NCBI GenBank assembly: GCA_032207245.1
Contig: CM063510.1
Coordinates: 50,953,578-51,017,577 of the forward strand
Reading direction: 5' to 3'
From: Pardosa pseudoannulata
Taxonomy: Eukaryota > Arthropoda > Arachnida > Araneae > Lycosidae
Length of the DNA: 64,000 nucleotides
Part shown: in pieces, positions 1 to 10,185 of the stretch
Layout of the letters: each line of letters begins with the position of its first letter
How positions within the stretch are numbered: position 1 is the stretch's first letter
Notes under the pieces: model-generated
What the model saw: the letters and a program-made list of their open reading frames with translations, nothing else
Told to the model about the DNA's origin: nothing
Database searches by the model: none
Translations under genes and position numbers: made by a program

Positions 1-283
1 GATTATAAACATAATTTGTTAACGTGATAAATTTATAATTTCATATATAATATTATATATATATAAATATTATATTTTATTATTAGAGTACTTTGTATTG
101 TATTAAAAAAAGTAACGAAGATAATAATTATTATACTTTATTAGAAGCGACAGAGTAAAATTCTAATATTATATAAACTATATAATAGAAAAAAATTTGT
201 TATATCTTTTAATATTATAACAGGAAGGAAACAAAAATACAACATAAACATAAGAATATAATAAATATATATATTATATACAT

Positions 284-286
<3 letters not shown>

Positions 287-340
<54 letters not shown>
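287..340. repeat. (AT)n microsatellite
   Basis: An uninterrupted run of AT dinucleotides of about 54 bp, followed abruptly by unique sequence. The 286 bases before it are A+T-rich with no open frame or recognisable element. Confidence 0.97.
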
Positions 341-342
<2 letters not shown>

Positions 343-1264
343 TCGATCAGTGGTGTGCATTACGAGAAGCAGTCTATAATGTCTATAAGAAGCTAATAGT
401 TTTAAGCTTTGAAAATTGTAATTTTAGTTGAAATAAATATTAAAAACACTGTGATTTTACTTAATACTAGCTTCTAAATTCAGTACACTAATGCCTTTTA
501 TTGCAATAAATTATCCGGCTGACCTAATTAGTTTGTCTAATGTTCCATACCGGCGAATAAATATTTCGAAAGAAGTTTATTCACTGATTCGTTTCCTTGT
601 TATTTTAGTTAAATGATTAAGAAAGTAAAACAATTAAAAAGAGAATAAAAATTTATGAAATAAACGAAGAAAGTTCTTAATTGTTTAATAGGAAAGAAAA
701 ATAGTACACAATATTAGTAACTAATATAACTATATATTATATTAATACTTAATTATTTCTAAGGAGATTTCTTATTTTCATAACTTACAGTTACAGTAAC
801 TTCAAAACTTACAAAACTTCTGAAATTAGATTTCTAACCAATGAATAAAACCATCCTTCCTGCAGCTAACAACATCACCTATATACTTTACGCTAAATAG
901 ATAGGTTTTAGTTGCCAATCACTATAAAATCTAATTCCTTTTTATCTGCTCCATATCAATATACTTGATAGGTTTTCGAGAGACTTTTTATAGTTTTTCA
1001 TTTAGATCTAGTAAATAGTGGAATATATTGTTTTGACCAAAATCTCGAAATTTCTTCTGTAAAATGATTTTGTAACAAAAACTCATTAAATTCAATCTCA
1101 AATATGACAAAAAACAGATGCAAGTTTCTTTTAAATGCCAGACAATTTTATTATGAAAATGATGAGCATTAGAAAAGAATACCTTTTCAAATTACTATCT
1201 GAAACAAAACAAAATTTCATAATACAAAAGTTAATATTAAACTCATATTCTATCTTACTTAATT
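341..1264. other. unique A+T-rich DNA, nothing recognised
   Basis: Stop codons are frequent in all frames, and I see no transposon ends, tRNA-like boxes or splice-flanked open segments. Confidence 0.6.
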
Positions 1265-1865
1265 TCTTTTAGCAGCTAATTATCTTTGCGTGCCTGAGAA
1301 TCATTTTTCATTAATGACTGCAGTCAGCATTAACAGTGTTTTAGAAGGTGTACCACCTATTTGATAAAATGACGGTATTAAATATTTTTAATTATTATTA
1401 TTGAAGCAAAAATAGAACGTATGAGATATATAACGAGAATTTAAATACAAAGATACATTTACTCTGAGAAAAAGTAGTTTCGGAAATGTTTGTCCGATAA
1501 TTATTTAAATAAAGCAATCAAAAGTAAGAAAAATTAGGCATTCATTTAGAAAAATCTATCTCAAGATTATAATAGTGTTCCATGCTTCAGAATCATTTTT
1601 CATTAAAGATTTAATTCAAACCCTGTTTCAAAAGGCATGCTAACACTTATAAGAAAATAAAATACGATATTTTCACAACTAAATCGAAAATATATACTAT
1701 ATTATTGAAGCATATCATCTATATGATGTCTAATGAAAGTATAAGATTAAAGATAAATAAACTAAGAGTTAACTTATTTTAGGAAAAATGATAATAGAGA
1801 AATGAAAAATAAAGTAATCAAAGGTGAGGAAAATTAGGCATGTCTTTAGAAAAATATATTTCTCT
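1265..1865. repeat. decayed two-unit tandem duplication, period ~295 bp
   Basis: Two direct copies can be aligned by eye. The left part, GAATCATTTTTCATTAA, occurs near 1301 and again near 1592. The right part, built around AAATTAGGCAT followed by TTTAGAAAAAT, occurs near 1531 and near 1830. The order and spacing of the blocks are kept between units (about 290-300 bp), so this is a tandem duplication that has since diverged. No coding potential is visible. The origin, satellite remnant or local duplication, is unknown. Confidence 0.7.
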
Positions 1866-3189
1866 AGTTTATGATAAGTATTTTAACGATAATTAACTTT
1901 GGATATTGTTAATCATAATGAAGTACGATGATGACTGCGAAGATATTTTCGTCATTATCGTGTGTTGAGGGTGGGGGAAATCTCCTTTACTTATGAATAA
2001 ATTGTCTTCATAAATCCTTCATTATAACTTTCAATTTCTACTTGAGGTTTGTGATGAATAAGAAAGTTCGTTTCCCAAAGGCGATGTTCATAGCGAACGC
2101 AAAAGTTCTGCTGATAACGTACTATAAACTAATGTATTTCAAATGATTTTCAGTACATCTCTTGCATTGGTTTGTTATAATTGTGTATATATGGTTTAAA
2201 CATGTTTAGTTAATTATAATATTTATGTATTTAGTGTTATTAATAAATGTTTCAAACTTAAGTTGATCTAAGCTATCTCAGCCATAATTAACATGTTAAC
2301 ACCTAGCATCCTATTCTAGAGACAGCTCAAAAAGTTTCATAACGTTTTTAAAGTTTTTTGCGTTATTATTTTTTTAATTTAAGTTTTCTTTTTAATTAAG
2401 GTAGTGGGTCATTCTGCATGCAATCATTCAAATTTTTAAGTATCTGATATTAATTTTTGTTTCGTTAATTGGATTAAAAATTTATGATTATTGGTTATGG
2501 TTTATTGATTTTTTTATCTTTGCACTTAAAATTTACATTTTGTCCGGCATATTGACTGAAATCATAATAAATATATTTATCTATTATAAAGATTTTCTTT
2601 ATAGTTCTGTGTTTATATATGAAATAAATAATTCTCTAATAAATAAATTCCTAAATTTGGCATTTAAATGGCACCTTAAAGTGATTTAAAAAAAAAGCTA
2701 ATCACTAAGAGGGACAAGCGGTAACATTCAAAATTTGTTAAAACTAATATTTGTATAATTTGTGGAGTCCATAATACCTTAGATTTAAGATATGCACCAC
2801 AATATATATTCAGCAGAAATGACGCAGGCATCATTGAGTAAAATTTAAATAATAATTCTTAGAATCCGTAATTTTCACGAATGAATTTAAGTAGAAAAAG
2901 TAATGCTCATAAATTAGTGGCAACTTTAAAAATTTAGTTTAATTTTTTTTAATTATTAGGTTAACTAAAATTTTTAAATCTCTATCTCTTTAATATTTGA
3001 TCTGCATATCTCAAGTAGAAAAGTTTACAAAATGCATAAAAAGGAAAAAAAGAAATCAAATGTTAAATAAACTAAACAAAAATTTAAATTTTTAATACAC
3101 AGTATATTTTCTATGAATGTTAAATTCAGTTTACACAAATTTAAAACAATACGTAGCGTTATTTAACACTTATGTGTGATAATGCCTTG
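1866..3189. other. unique A+T-rich DNA, nothing recognised
   Basis: No open frame, element terminus or structured repeat stands out in this stretch. Confidence 0.6.
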
Positions 3190-3195
3190 CCAGCT

Positions 3196-3755
3196 TTGAA
3201 TGAAAGAGGCGCGTTATCTACCCCGCTATCTACCGTTTATGCAAGATGAAGCAACTAGTCATCCTGCCAATTCCGTCAAGGATTTAATGATCCAGACATT
3301 CGGGGAAGACAAAATCATTAACAGGCGTTTCAGGTTCCCATGGCCTCCTCGGTCTCCAGATTTTACCCCGGCAGACTTTTGGTTTTGGGGATATTTGAAA
3401 TCTCGGGTGTATCGATCCAGTCCATAAAATCTGTCTGAACTGAAAGATATGATGCACCGAGAGGTGTCTTGCATACAACTGGACCTGCTGCACGCTGCCG
3501 TTGCTGGATTTGGGACTCGCCTGCAGTGTGGAACACATACTGTTGAAATAAACGATTTGGAGGCATTCGGTTTGTTGTTTGCGTTTCTTTTTCTTTCACT
3601 TGTGTACATCAGCACCCTCTATTGACTCTTTTTTAGATTTTTTTCTGTTTTAAAAACACTAAAAGAAATACTACCCTGCAAACCATTTTTTATTTTGTTA
3701 TTTTTCCGGTTATTATGAATTTCTAAAGTTTATACGGACTTTTGGATCACCCGGT
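3196..3755 (+). mobile_element. 5'-truncated mariner-like DNA transposon
   Basis: The 3' half of a mariner-family (IS630-Tc1-mariner) element. It begins abruptly inside the transposase coding region, so the left terminal repeat and the N-terminal DNA-binding domain are missing. The right end, 3725-3755, reads as a terminal inverted repeat finishing in GGATCACCCGGTA; mariner-like elements of arthropods commonly end with such a repeat. Without a left end and with an in-frame stop, the copy cannot move by itself. Local GC is clearly above the surrounding DNA. Confidence 0.75.
3200..3625 (+). pseudogene. mariner-like transposase C-terminal fragment
   Basis: In one frame the translation gives a mariner catalytic core: QDEATSH, matching the family pattern around the second catalytic Asp, then FPWPPRSPDFTPADFWFWGY, matching the proline-rich block with the third catalytic Asp. 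A TAA at 3425-3427 interrupts the frame. Reading continues in the same frame with NLSELKDMMHREV, the usual mariner helix, and ends at a TGA at 3623-3625. The first catalytic Asp and the helix-turn-helix region lie upstream and are lost. The fragment is a dead transposase. The first ATG is not a genuine start, because the alignment to the family begins mid-protein. Confidence 0.78.
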
Positions 3756-3756
3756 A

Positions 3757-4382
3757 TGTTCTATCAACAAAATTAAAGTATACTTAATCCAACTTATTAC
3801 CTAGTAACTAGTATAAGTATAACAATTTGATAAATGTTTGTACAGAATTCTATTTCTGAAGATTTTATGAACATATTCTGAGTATATTATATATTTTGAA
3901 ACTTTTATAATAGAATAAAACCTAAAATGTTATGTGTTTATTAAATATTTCGTTTTAGGGAAAAAAGCTAAGAAAGTAAGCAATTCCCTTAAAAGTCATA
4001 GTAAAAGAAAGTGTTGATATACAATACGAAAACTTAGCTATATTTGAGTTAAATTATAAAACAAGATTTATAAGGCTCAGAAAGTTTAATCCTATAAGAA
4101 CTTAAAACAACAAACAATAGCTTATTCAATATTCTTAAAAGTTCTTCAAATAAACTACATCCTTTAAAATTGAACCTTTTCATTTTTTCATTATCTTATA
4201 ATCTCATATTAACAATTTTGCTGAACAAAGCATAAATAACCTTTATTCTTTCTTACTTGGTTGCATTGGGAAAACAAATACATGAAAAAAAAAACACTGA
4301 CAATCTCAAAATTTAATAGCAAGCTATATTTTATTTTTCATAAAAGATTAAAGTAAATTCTTTGCACCTAAACACAAATGCG

Positions 4383-4385
<3 letters not shown>
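3757..4385. other. unique A+T-rich DNA, nothing recognised
   Basis: A flank of about 630 bp between the mariner remnant and the (CA)n/(AT)n tract. It has no open frame or terminal repeat. Confidence 0.55.
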
Positions 4386-4388
<3 letters not shown>

Positions 4389-4477
<89 letters not shown>

Positions 4478-4500
4478 ATATATATATATATGTATATATA
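4389..4500. repeat. compound (CA)n-(AT)n microsatellite
   Basis: (CA)n to about 4425, then (AT)n with a few TG steps to 4500. The LTR retrotransposon starts exactly at its right edge, and AT dinucleotides resume right after the element, so the tract looks like its target. Confidence 0.95.
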
Positions 4501-4794
4501 TGTCAGGATTTAAAATATAGAGTAATTTAAGAGATTTAATTAGGGATTCTTTTAATGTGAGTAACGCGCCTCGTGTTATTAGTCACATAAATACGGCTCA
4601 CGCGCAGTGATATGAGCAGAGAGCGATAAGCAATTACTATAGGCAAACCTGTGGCTCCTCGAACCAGTAAAAACTGCCTTTATTATCAGTTGGGCGCCAA
4701 GATGAGACGCCATTGTTGAGTAAAGTGCTGGTGAGTTTAAATAAAGATATGAAGCTGAAGTCAGGACTCTAGTGTCATTTACTGGGACCTGTCA
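4501..4794 (+). repeat. 5' LTR
   Basis: 294 bp, TG...CA ends. It has a TTTAAATAAA block near the 3' end; AATAAA at 4740-4745 is the likely poly(A) signal. It aligns gap-free with 6294-6587. The bases after it do not give a tRNA primer-binding site that I can assign. Confidence 0.9.
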
Positions 4795-4863
4795 ATAGTC
4801 GGCAGCAGGAACCTTTGCGGATAAAATCATTTGACTTGATGTAAATTCTACTTTTGCGGGAAA

Positions 4864-5613
4864 ATGCCAAATTCAGATCCCAACGACTCCATGTCGGAGA
4901 CAGCGCAGGCCAACTCAATTCAGCGGACTCTTTTACCACCCTCTGTGGACTCAAAATTTAGTTCTATGACAATATTCTTGGATAATTTCAAACGATTTTG
5001 CGACGATGAGAAAATAAATGAAACCGAGAAAAAGAAAATTCTTCCTCAATGTCTGACTGGTGACAATTTCAAGTTCTATTATGATAATCGACTTTACGAA
5101 CTATCTTTTGATCGCGCTTCGAAATTTCTGATTGAAGTTTTTGATGTCACAAGGAAGGAGGAAATACAAGTTTTTCATTCACTACAATTCCGTGAGGGTG
5201 ATGATTTGATTCAATTCTTTACGAAAAAACTGTCTCTGGCGAAAGGACTGGGTTTTGATGACCCTACAACTATTGAATATTTAACTCTTGCACTTCCAAC
5301 ATATCTACAAAGATTTATGCTCATGAAAGACATTTCATCGCCAACTGATTGGATAAGCATAGTGCGTCAACTGCATAACCTAACACATTCAGCGAATCAT
5401 GGAAACAACTTCAATGCTGAACGGCCTTGGTGTGGAGGAGCGACCGGACGAAATCAAAATCGCAGACCAGTGAACGGCGGTGACCTTCAACAGAGCGGCT
5501 CGTACTCTGGAGCACATCGAGATAGCAGACCCTGGAGACAACAGCCTGGTATACAAGAAAATACTGGACACCACGGACAACAAACACACTCATACGGACA
5601 AAACCAAAGCTGA
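4864..5613 (+). CDS. retrotransposon Gag-like protein (249 aa)
   Basis: The frame opens 70 bp after the 5' LTR with AAAATGCC around the first ATG, an acceptable start context. Residues about 35-180 are a compact helical, charged domain of the type found in gypsy-like Gag proteins: FLDNFKRFCDDEK near the start, then an internal FYYDNRLYELSF block and a leucine-rich stretch. The C-terminal 70 residues are rich in Arg, Gly, Gln, Asn and His (PWRQQPG, GHHGQQ) and hold no CX2CX4HX4C zinc knuckle, so nucleic-acid binding, if kept, would rest on the basic tail. The role would be particle assembly and RNA packaging. The frame ends at TGA 5611-5613, and the protease frame continues in phase. The family assignment comes from position and domain style and is less sure than the LTRs. 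Confidence 0.72.
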   Translation: MPNSDPNDSMSETAQANSIQRTLLPPSVDSKFSSMTIFLDNFKRFCDDEKINETEKKKILPQCLTGDNFKFYYDNRLYELSFDRASKFLIEVFDVTRKEEIQVFHSLQFREGDDLIQFFTKKLSLAKGLGFDDPTTIEYLTLALPTYLQRFMLMKDISSPTDWISIVRQLHNLTHSANHGNNFNAERPWCGGATGRNQNRRPVNGGDLQQSGSYSGAHRDSRPWRQQPGIQENTGHHGQQTHSYGQNQS

Positions 5614-5616
5614 CAG

Positions 5617-6056
5617 ATGGTTATAAGGTCTCAGGTATCACATTCAACATTTTTCAGTCTTATTGACACTGGATCAAGTGTGTCAATCATTTCACAAAAT
5701 CTTTTTCAAAAAATTAAAATTTATAAATTTCTAAAAACAAAAAATAAAGTAATAAAACAAACAAAAGGTGACATACAAGTGTCACATACAATTTCAGTAA
5801 TGTTAAGAATTGGAAAATTAGTTACAAATGTAGAATTGTATGTTGTTTACCATATATATTGTTAAGTTTACCACATATTAGATTATTTAAATTAAGCATT
5901 AATTTTGAAAAGATGAAAGTGTTACAATTTGGTTATGAAATTCCTTTATGCAATAATTCTAATTTTTATAAAGTAACCTCTAACCATGTGCATCAAAATG
6001 GGTATAACAATTCTAAGAGAAATAACATAAGTAAACAATGTGTAAAAAGACTTTAA
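5617..6056 (+). pseudogene. retroviral-type aspartic protease remnant
   Basis: Directly after the gag stop and in the same frame, the translation shows LIDTGSSVSII, the active-site signature of retropepsin-like proteases (catalytic Asp in D-T-G), near residue 17. A beta-strand-rich sequence follows. The frame stops at 5863-5865 but continues in another frame as LPHIRLFKLSINFEKMKVLQ, which resembles the region after the protease core in gypsy-like polyproteins. That places a frameshift around 5855-5865. Downstream coding is absent: stops accumulate and no reverse transcriptase motif appears before the polypurine tract. In a working parent the protease would cut the Gag polyprotein; this copy is broken. 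Confidence 0.68.
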
Positions 6057-6270
6057 ACATTTTATAGCACCATCATAGGGTGATTTTTTACTACTTTTGA
6101 ATTTTTGTCAGTTATTATAACAGTGTTATTTTGTAAAGGAGCCACCTGCTCTGACTGAATTAAGTAACTTAAATTTATTATTTTTTGGGATAATTAATTA
6201 GATATTTTTTCAAAACTTTAGGGTCCTCTGGGGACTTGCTGGTCAGGAAGGACCCTCCTGCCTGTGCAGG
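6057..6270 (+). other. non-coding 3' internal region of the LTR element
   Basis: No coding sequence is visible. A GC-rich stretch near 6228-6270 includes a small hairpin, GCCTGTGCAGGC. It occupies the place where RT, RNase H and integrase would be in a full-length relative. Confidence 0.6.
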
Positions 6271-6272
6271 CC

Positions 6273-6293
6273 TTCAGGGGGAGGGGAGAAAGT
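6273..6293 (+). other. polypurine tract
   Basis: A run of G and A (core GGGGGAGGGGAGAAAG) lies against the 3' LTR, where the plus-strand primer of an LTR retrotransposon is expected. It supports the orientation and the 3' LTR boundary. Confidence 0.85.
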
Positions 6294-6587
6294 TGTCAGG
6301 ATTTAAAATATAGAGTAATTTAAGAGATTTAATTAGGGATTCTTTTAATGGGAGTAACGCGCCTCGCGTTATTAGTCACATAAATACGGCTCACGCGCAG
6401 TGATATGGGCAGAGAACGATAAGCAATTACTATAGGCAGACCTGTGGCTCCTCGAAGCAGTAAAATCTGCCTTTGTTATCAGTTGGGCGCCAAGATCAGA
6501 AGCCATTGTTGAGTAAAGTGCTGGTGAGTTTAAATAAAGATATGAAGCTGATGTCAGGACTCTAATGTCGTTTACTGGGACCTGTCA
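6294..6587 (+). repeat. 3' LTR
   Basis: 294 bp, same length as the 5' LTR with no gaps. AATAAA lies at 6533-6538. AT dinucleotides of the target resume at 6588. Confidence 0.9.
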
Positions 6588-6607
6588 TATATATATACAT
6601 ATACATA

Positions 6608-7690
6608 CACTGGAGAGCCAAACACCTGGTATAAGCATGTGTATGCAAATAAAAAGATTAGGAGCCAATCAGACTACAGCACAGCGGTCGGCAGTTTAAG
6701 AAAACATGTGAATGGCAAAGCTATGGTAGTGCTATGATGGCAGGTTATCAAGATTCAAGTGAGTTTAAACGTGGTGTTATACTAGTACGAGAGGTAAGAA
6801 ATAGCATCTCCGAGGTCGCAATGAAACTTCAATTTTCCTTACAACCATTCCACGATGTTACCGTGAATAGCTGGAATAACGTAAAACATCAAATCTCCGA
6901 CACAGCTGAGGCCGTAAAAAGATCGTGCAAGATCCAGACCAATGAGGACTGAAGGAAATCATACAACGTAACAGAAGTGCAACCCTTAAGCAAATTACTG
7001 TATATTTCAACAATTCAGCTATCAAGAAGTTTCAGTGTCCTTCATGACTGCACGACACAACGCTTTATGCCTAGCCTGGACCCGTACTTTTGATGACTGG
7101 AATCATGTTGTCTGGTCTCACGAGTATCGTTTCAAATTATATCGAGATGAATATGGGTATGGAGACAACCTCCTGAATCCATGGACCATGCATGTCAACA
7201 GAGGACTGTTGGAGGTGGTGGAGGCTCTGGGATGGTATGGGACGCTTGTACCTGGAGTACTATGGGGCCCCTGATAAGTGATACGTAAGTAAGCATTATG
7301 TCTGATCACCTGAACCCATTGATGTCCATTATGTATTCGGATGGACTTCGGGAATTCCAGCAGGACATTGAGACACCCAACAAGTCCAAAATTGCTACAG
7401 AATGATTGCAGGAACACTATTCTGCCCTTCACCATTTTTGCTGGCCACCCAAATCCAAAGACACGAATATTATTGGACATATTTGGGATGCCTTTGGGAC
7501 GTGCTATTTAGGAGAGATCGCCACCACCTGGAGCTGTTTTAAATTATCGACAGCCTTCTAGGATTTTTGGTGTTAATTACCTCCTGCATTACTTCAGATC
7601 ATGACAAGTCCTTTTGTAGCACTTATGTATCGTGGCTGGGGCTCCATACGATATTAAGGCAAGTTCACCATATTGTTTAGCTCTTGAGTG
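6608..7690 (+). mobile_element. Tc1-like DNA transposon, inactive
   Basis: The left end CACTGGAGAGCCAAACA follows a TA, and the right end is the inverse of CACTCAAGAGCTAAACA, so the two termini pair with four mismatches over 17 bp. The span of about 1.08 kb is short for Tc1 elements (usually around 1.3 kb), which fits internal deletion. It lies only 20 bp after the LTR retrotransposon, inside the same AT-rich target. Confidence 0.8.
6734..7580 (+). pseudogene. Tc1-like transposase pseudogene
   Basis: The N-terminal part shows the Tc1 helix-turn-helix start SSEFKRGVIL...SISEVAMKL. It stops at 6949-6951, and the rest is spread over other frames. RTFDDWNHVVWSHEYRFKLY corresponds to the first catalytic block, where the usual Asp of S-D-E-S is replaced by His. 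VFPDGLREFQQD is near the second Asp. WPPKSKDTNIIGHIWDAFG corresponds to the third block, with the catalytic Glu replaced by Gly (GGA at 7475-7477). At least two of three catalytic residues are lost, besides several stops and frameshifts, so the protein cannot have worked for a long time. Confidence 0.8.
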
Positions 7691-7692
7691 AG

Positions 7693-7753
7693 TATATATA
7701 TTTACATATAATATTATGATATATATATATATATTATTAATATATAATATTAA

Positions 7754-7818
<65 letters not shown>

Positions 7819-7830
7819 ATATGTGGGTGT
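7693..7830. repeat. (AT)n-rich microsatellite with TG tail
   Basis: Imperfect AT/ATT repeats, then a pure (AT)n run to 7812 and a short TGTG tail. It abuts the right end of the Tc1 element. Confidence 0.9.
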
Positions 7831-10082
7831 CTTTCTACGTTTCTATACATATAAAGTATGTACACAGATTTTAAGCAATTTTAGTATTAATTCGCAATAA
7901 ATCAAGTAATATTATAATGCACAAAATGAAATAGAAATTTAAATTCAGGAGAACCAAAAGTAAAATTTTAGTAACTTCCGAGATGCCAATGTATTTTTAA
8001 ATGTCTGATACCTTATTCTTTTATAAATTTAACATTGTAAATAATAATTGATATACTCTTAAAATTCTTCAAATAAATAACTTACTTTGAAATTGAAATA
8101 TTTCATTTCTTAAAGTTCTTTTTTATTTGTACCATCTCTACTGTAAGGCAGACCCTGAGTATCATACGTTTTGGATACTAAATATGTGGATAGAAACTTT
8201 AAAGTTATGAGATAACTATACGTCTTTTATTGTAATAGCTTAAAAGTAGTTACTTATTTTTAGAGCATTAAATGTACAATCGATTAAAATTAAATTATGC
8301 ACAGACTATAAAATCATCTTTGTTATAAGATGTAGAGCTATAAAATATTCATTATTTCTGGTGTAAAAAATACACACAGAAAACTGAATACCTTTATTAT
8401 ATTTTGTATAATTTAATGAAAATATATACCTGTTATAACTAAAAGTTGTCTGATTATTTTGTTTTCAAAATATCTAATAATAGGATTGGGTATCTTTGTT
8501 GGATACGATTTTATTTTGCCTTTTTTCCACTCAGTTTTGATTTTTTGTTTTTTGAATTAATTATGTAATTTGTTTTCCGTATAGAAAAATTAAATCAAAA
8601 CTATTCGTTTTAAATATTTTTTCTATCCAGTAATAGAATGATTCTTCAGAGAGTGTAAAATTAGTCTTCGATCCATCGTTTCTTTTTCAACAAAATTTTG
8701 GAGACTATATTTTTAATTCCTCAAGCGATATTTGTACCTTATTTCAATTTGATTCCAGTCGTGTTTTTATTGCAGCATTTAAATTTCCTTTGATGAAGAA
8801 GTCAAAATCGCTGCAAAAATATGTGACCAGCCTCTATATATATACTATATAAGTCTTTCAGCTACTTCCTTCATACCTAAAGTGAATTGAATTAATTAAA
8901 TTTAGTATTCTATCTTATATTATAAAAACACTGTCAAAAATCCTTTTGAAAAATTCTGAGAAAATAAATATTTTAAAATATTGATATATCAGACATTAGT
9001 TATGCTACATGTCTTCCCATTTCTTACCTGGCACACAAAGACAAAATAGCATTCAATTTGGTATATTTTCTTTTATGTTCAAGACATGTTGGTGTCAGAA
9101 ATCATGTAGATTTATTCTTGAAAATTAATATATTAAATTAAAATTTTAGAAGACTCATTATATTATATAAGTCTTACAAGTTCCTAACTTATATCTAAAT
9201 TGAAAAACAGCATACGAATTGAAATTCATCTTTAATTATTCGAGAAACTTTAATGTCAGAAGTTATGTTGAATGAATAAGAAAAAAGTGATAAAAAATTA
9301 ATAGAACGAAACATTTATTTTACTATGTAAGTCTTACGCTATTTTTAGACATATCATATAAATCTCGCAATTTTTTTTTATTTTACCTAAAGCATAAACA
9401 AGAATAAGATTTAGAATTCACTCTTACATCACAGAGAAGCGTATATATCACAATTCGAGTTGAATATTTTTAAAAAATAGAGATTTTTTTTGCGAGTATT
9501 ATACACACTGTATATATTTTTGTAAATCATAGTCTATAGTATATTATTCACTATTAGTTATAGTATCTCATAGAAACACCTCTCTTGCTTTGGGAAAATA
9601 AGTTTCAATCAGATCTTCTACTATTTAACTTTTCACCATGTGTCTAAAAATTACTTGGCAATAATAAATAATTTATATTTAATTGCTCACAAATATCTAA
9701 TTTCCATTTTTAATAATGGACAATAGTTCATAAAACATTAGACGTTGAAATATAATTTTAATCAAGTTCAGCATTTAAAGGCAAAACTCTTAGTTTCCTG
9801 GGCCATGCAAAATAACCAAAGGCAGATTCAAGATTGATCTCAGAGCCTGTTGAGTGAATACTGATGTTATTATTATTATAGTGTTAATATTAGTATAGTG
9901 TTAACTTCATGATAATATTAATATACTGTTAATTTTTCCATGTCCTATGCCTATTATTTTTATAAATCTGTAATTAACATAATTGTTCTCTCCAGAAATA
10001 TTGATTGTAGAATACTCTTATTAAATACACTAATGACTTACAGCATTCTGCAATCTTTGGTTTAGTGTGTTCAAATTATGTT
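7831..10082. other. A+T-rich DNA, no gene recognised
   Basis: No coding sequence or transposon end was found apart from the weak repeat listed at 8840-9345. Short mono- and trinucleotide runs such as (TAT)n near 9870 occur. Confidence 0.55.
8840..9345. repeat. weak tandem duplication, uncertain
   Basis: The block TATATAAGTCTT recurs in variant form near 8846, 9165 and 9325. The block GTCAGAAATCATGT near 9091 returns as GTCAGAAGTTATGT near 9256, giving a period of roughly 160 bp. Between the blocks the alignment is poor, so this may be a strongly decayed array or coincidence in low-complexity DNA. Confidence 0.4.
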
Positions 10083-10104
10083 ACACACACACACACACAC
10101 ACAT

Positions 10105-10182
<78 letters not shown>
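10083..10182. repeat. compound (AC)n-(AT)n microsatellite
   Basis: (AC)n with one AT interruption to about 10125, followed by pure (AT)n to 10182. Confidence 0.97.

Positions 10183-10185
<3 letters not shown>

Larger units (their letters stand above)
4501..6587 (+). mobile_element. compact gag-protease LTR retrotransposon, 2,087 bp
   Basis: Two direct 294-bp LTRs, each starting TGTCAGG and ending CCTGTCA, bound an internal region of about 1.5 kb. Inside are a gag frame, an aspartic protease signature DTGSS one stop codon later in the same frame, a frameshifted extension, a non-coding stretch and a polypurine tract against the 3' LTR. No reverse transcriptase, RNase H or integrase coding sequence fits or is seen, so the copy would need enzymes from elsewhere. 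By my manual count the LTRs differ at about 13 of 294 positions, so the insertion is not very old. Both flanks are TATA, compatible with a 4- or 6-bp target duplication but ambiguous because the target is (AT)n. The gag-protease order suits a Ty3/gypsy-like origin; the clade is uncertain. Confidence 0.85.

Noticed and set aside
3259..3615. 118-codon minus-strand frame over the mariner remnant
   Set aside because: The plus strand carries the recognisable transposase; the minus frame is its shadow.
4795..4815. tRNA primer-binding site after the 5' LTR
   Set aside because: The bases after the LTR do not begin with a TGG-type match to a tRNA 3' end that I can name; left unassigned.
7118..7480. 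120-codon minus-strand frame
   Set aside because: A shadow of the plus-strand Tc1 transposase pseudogene.
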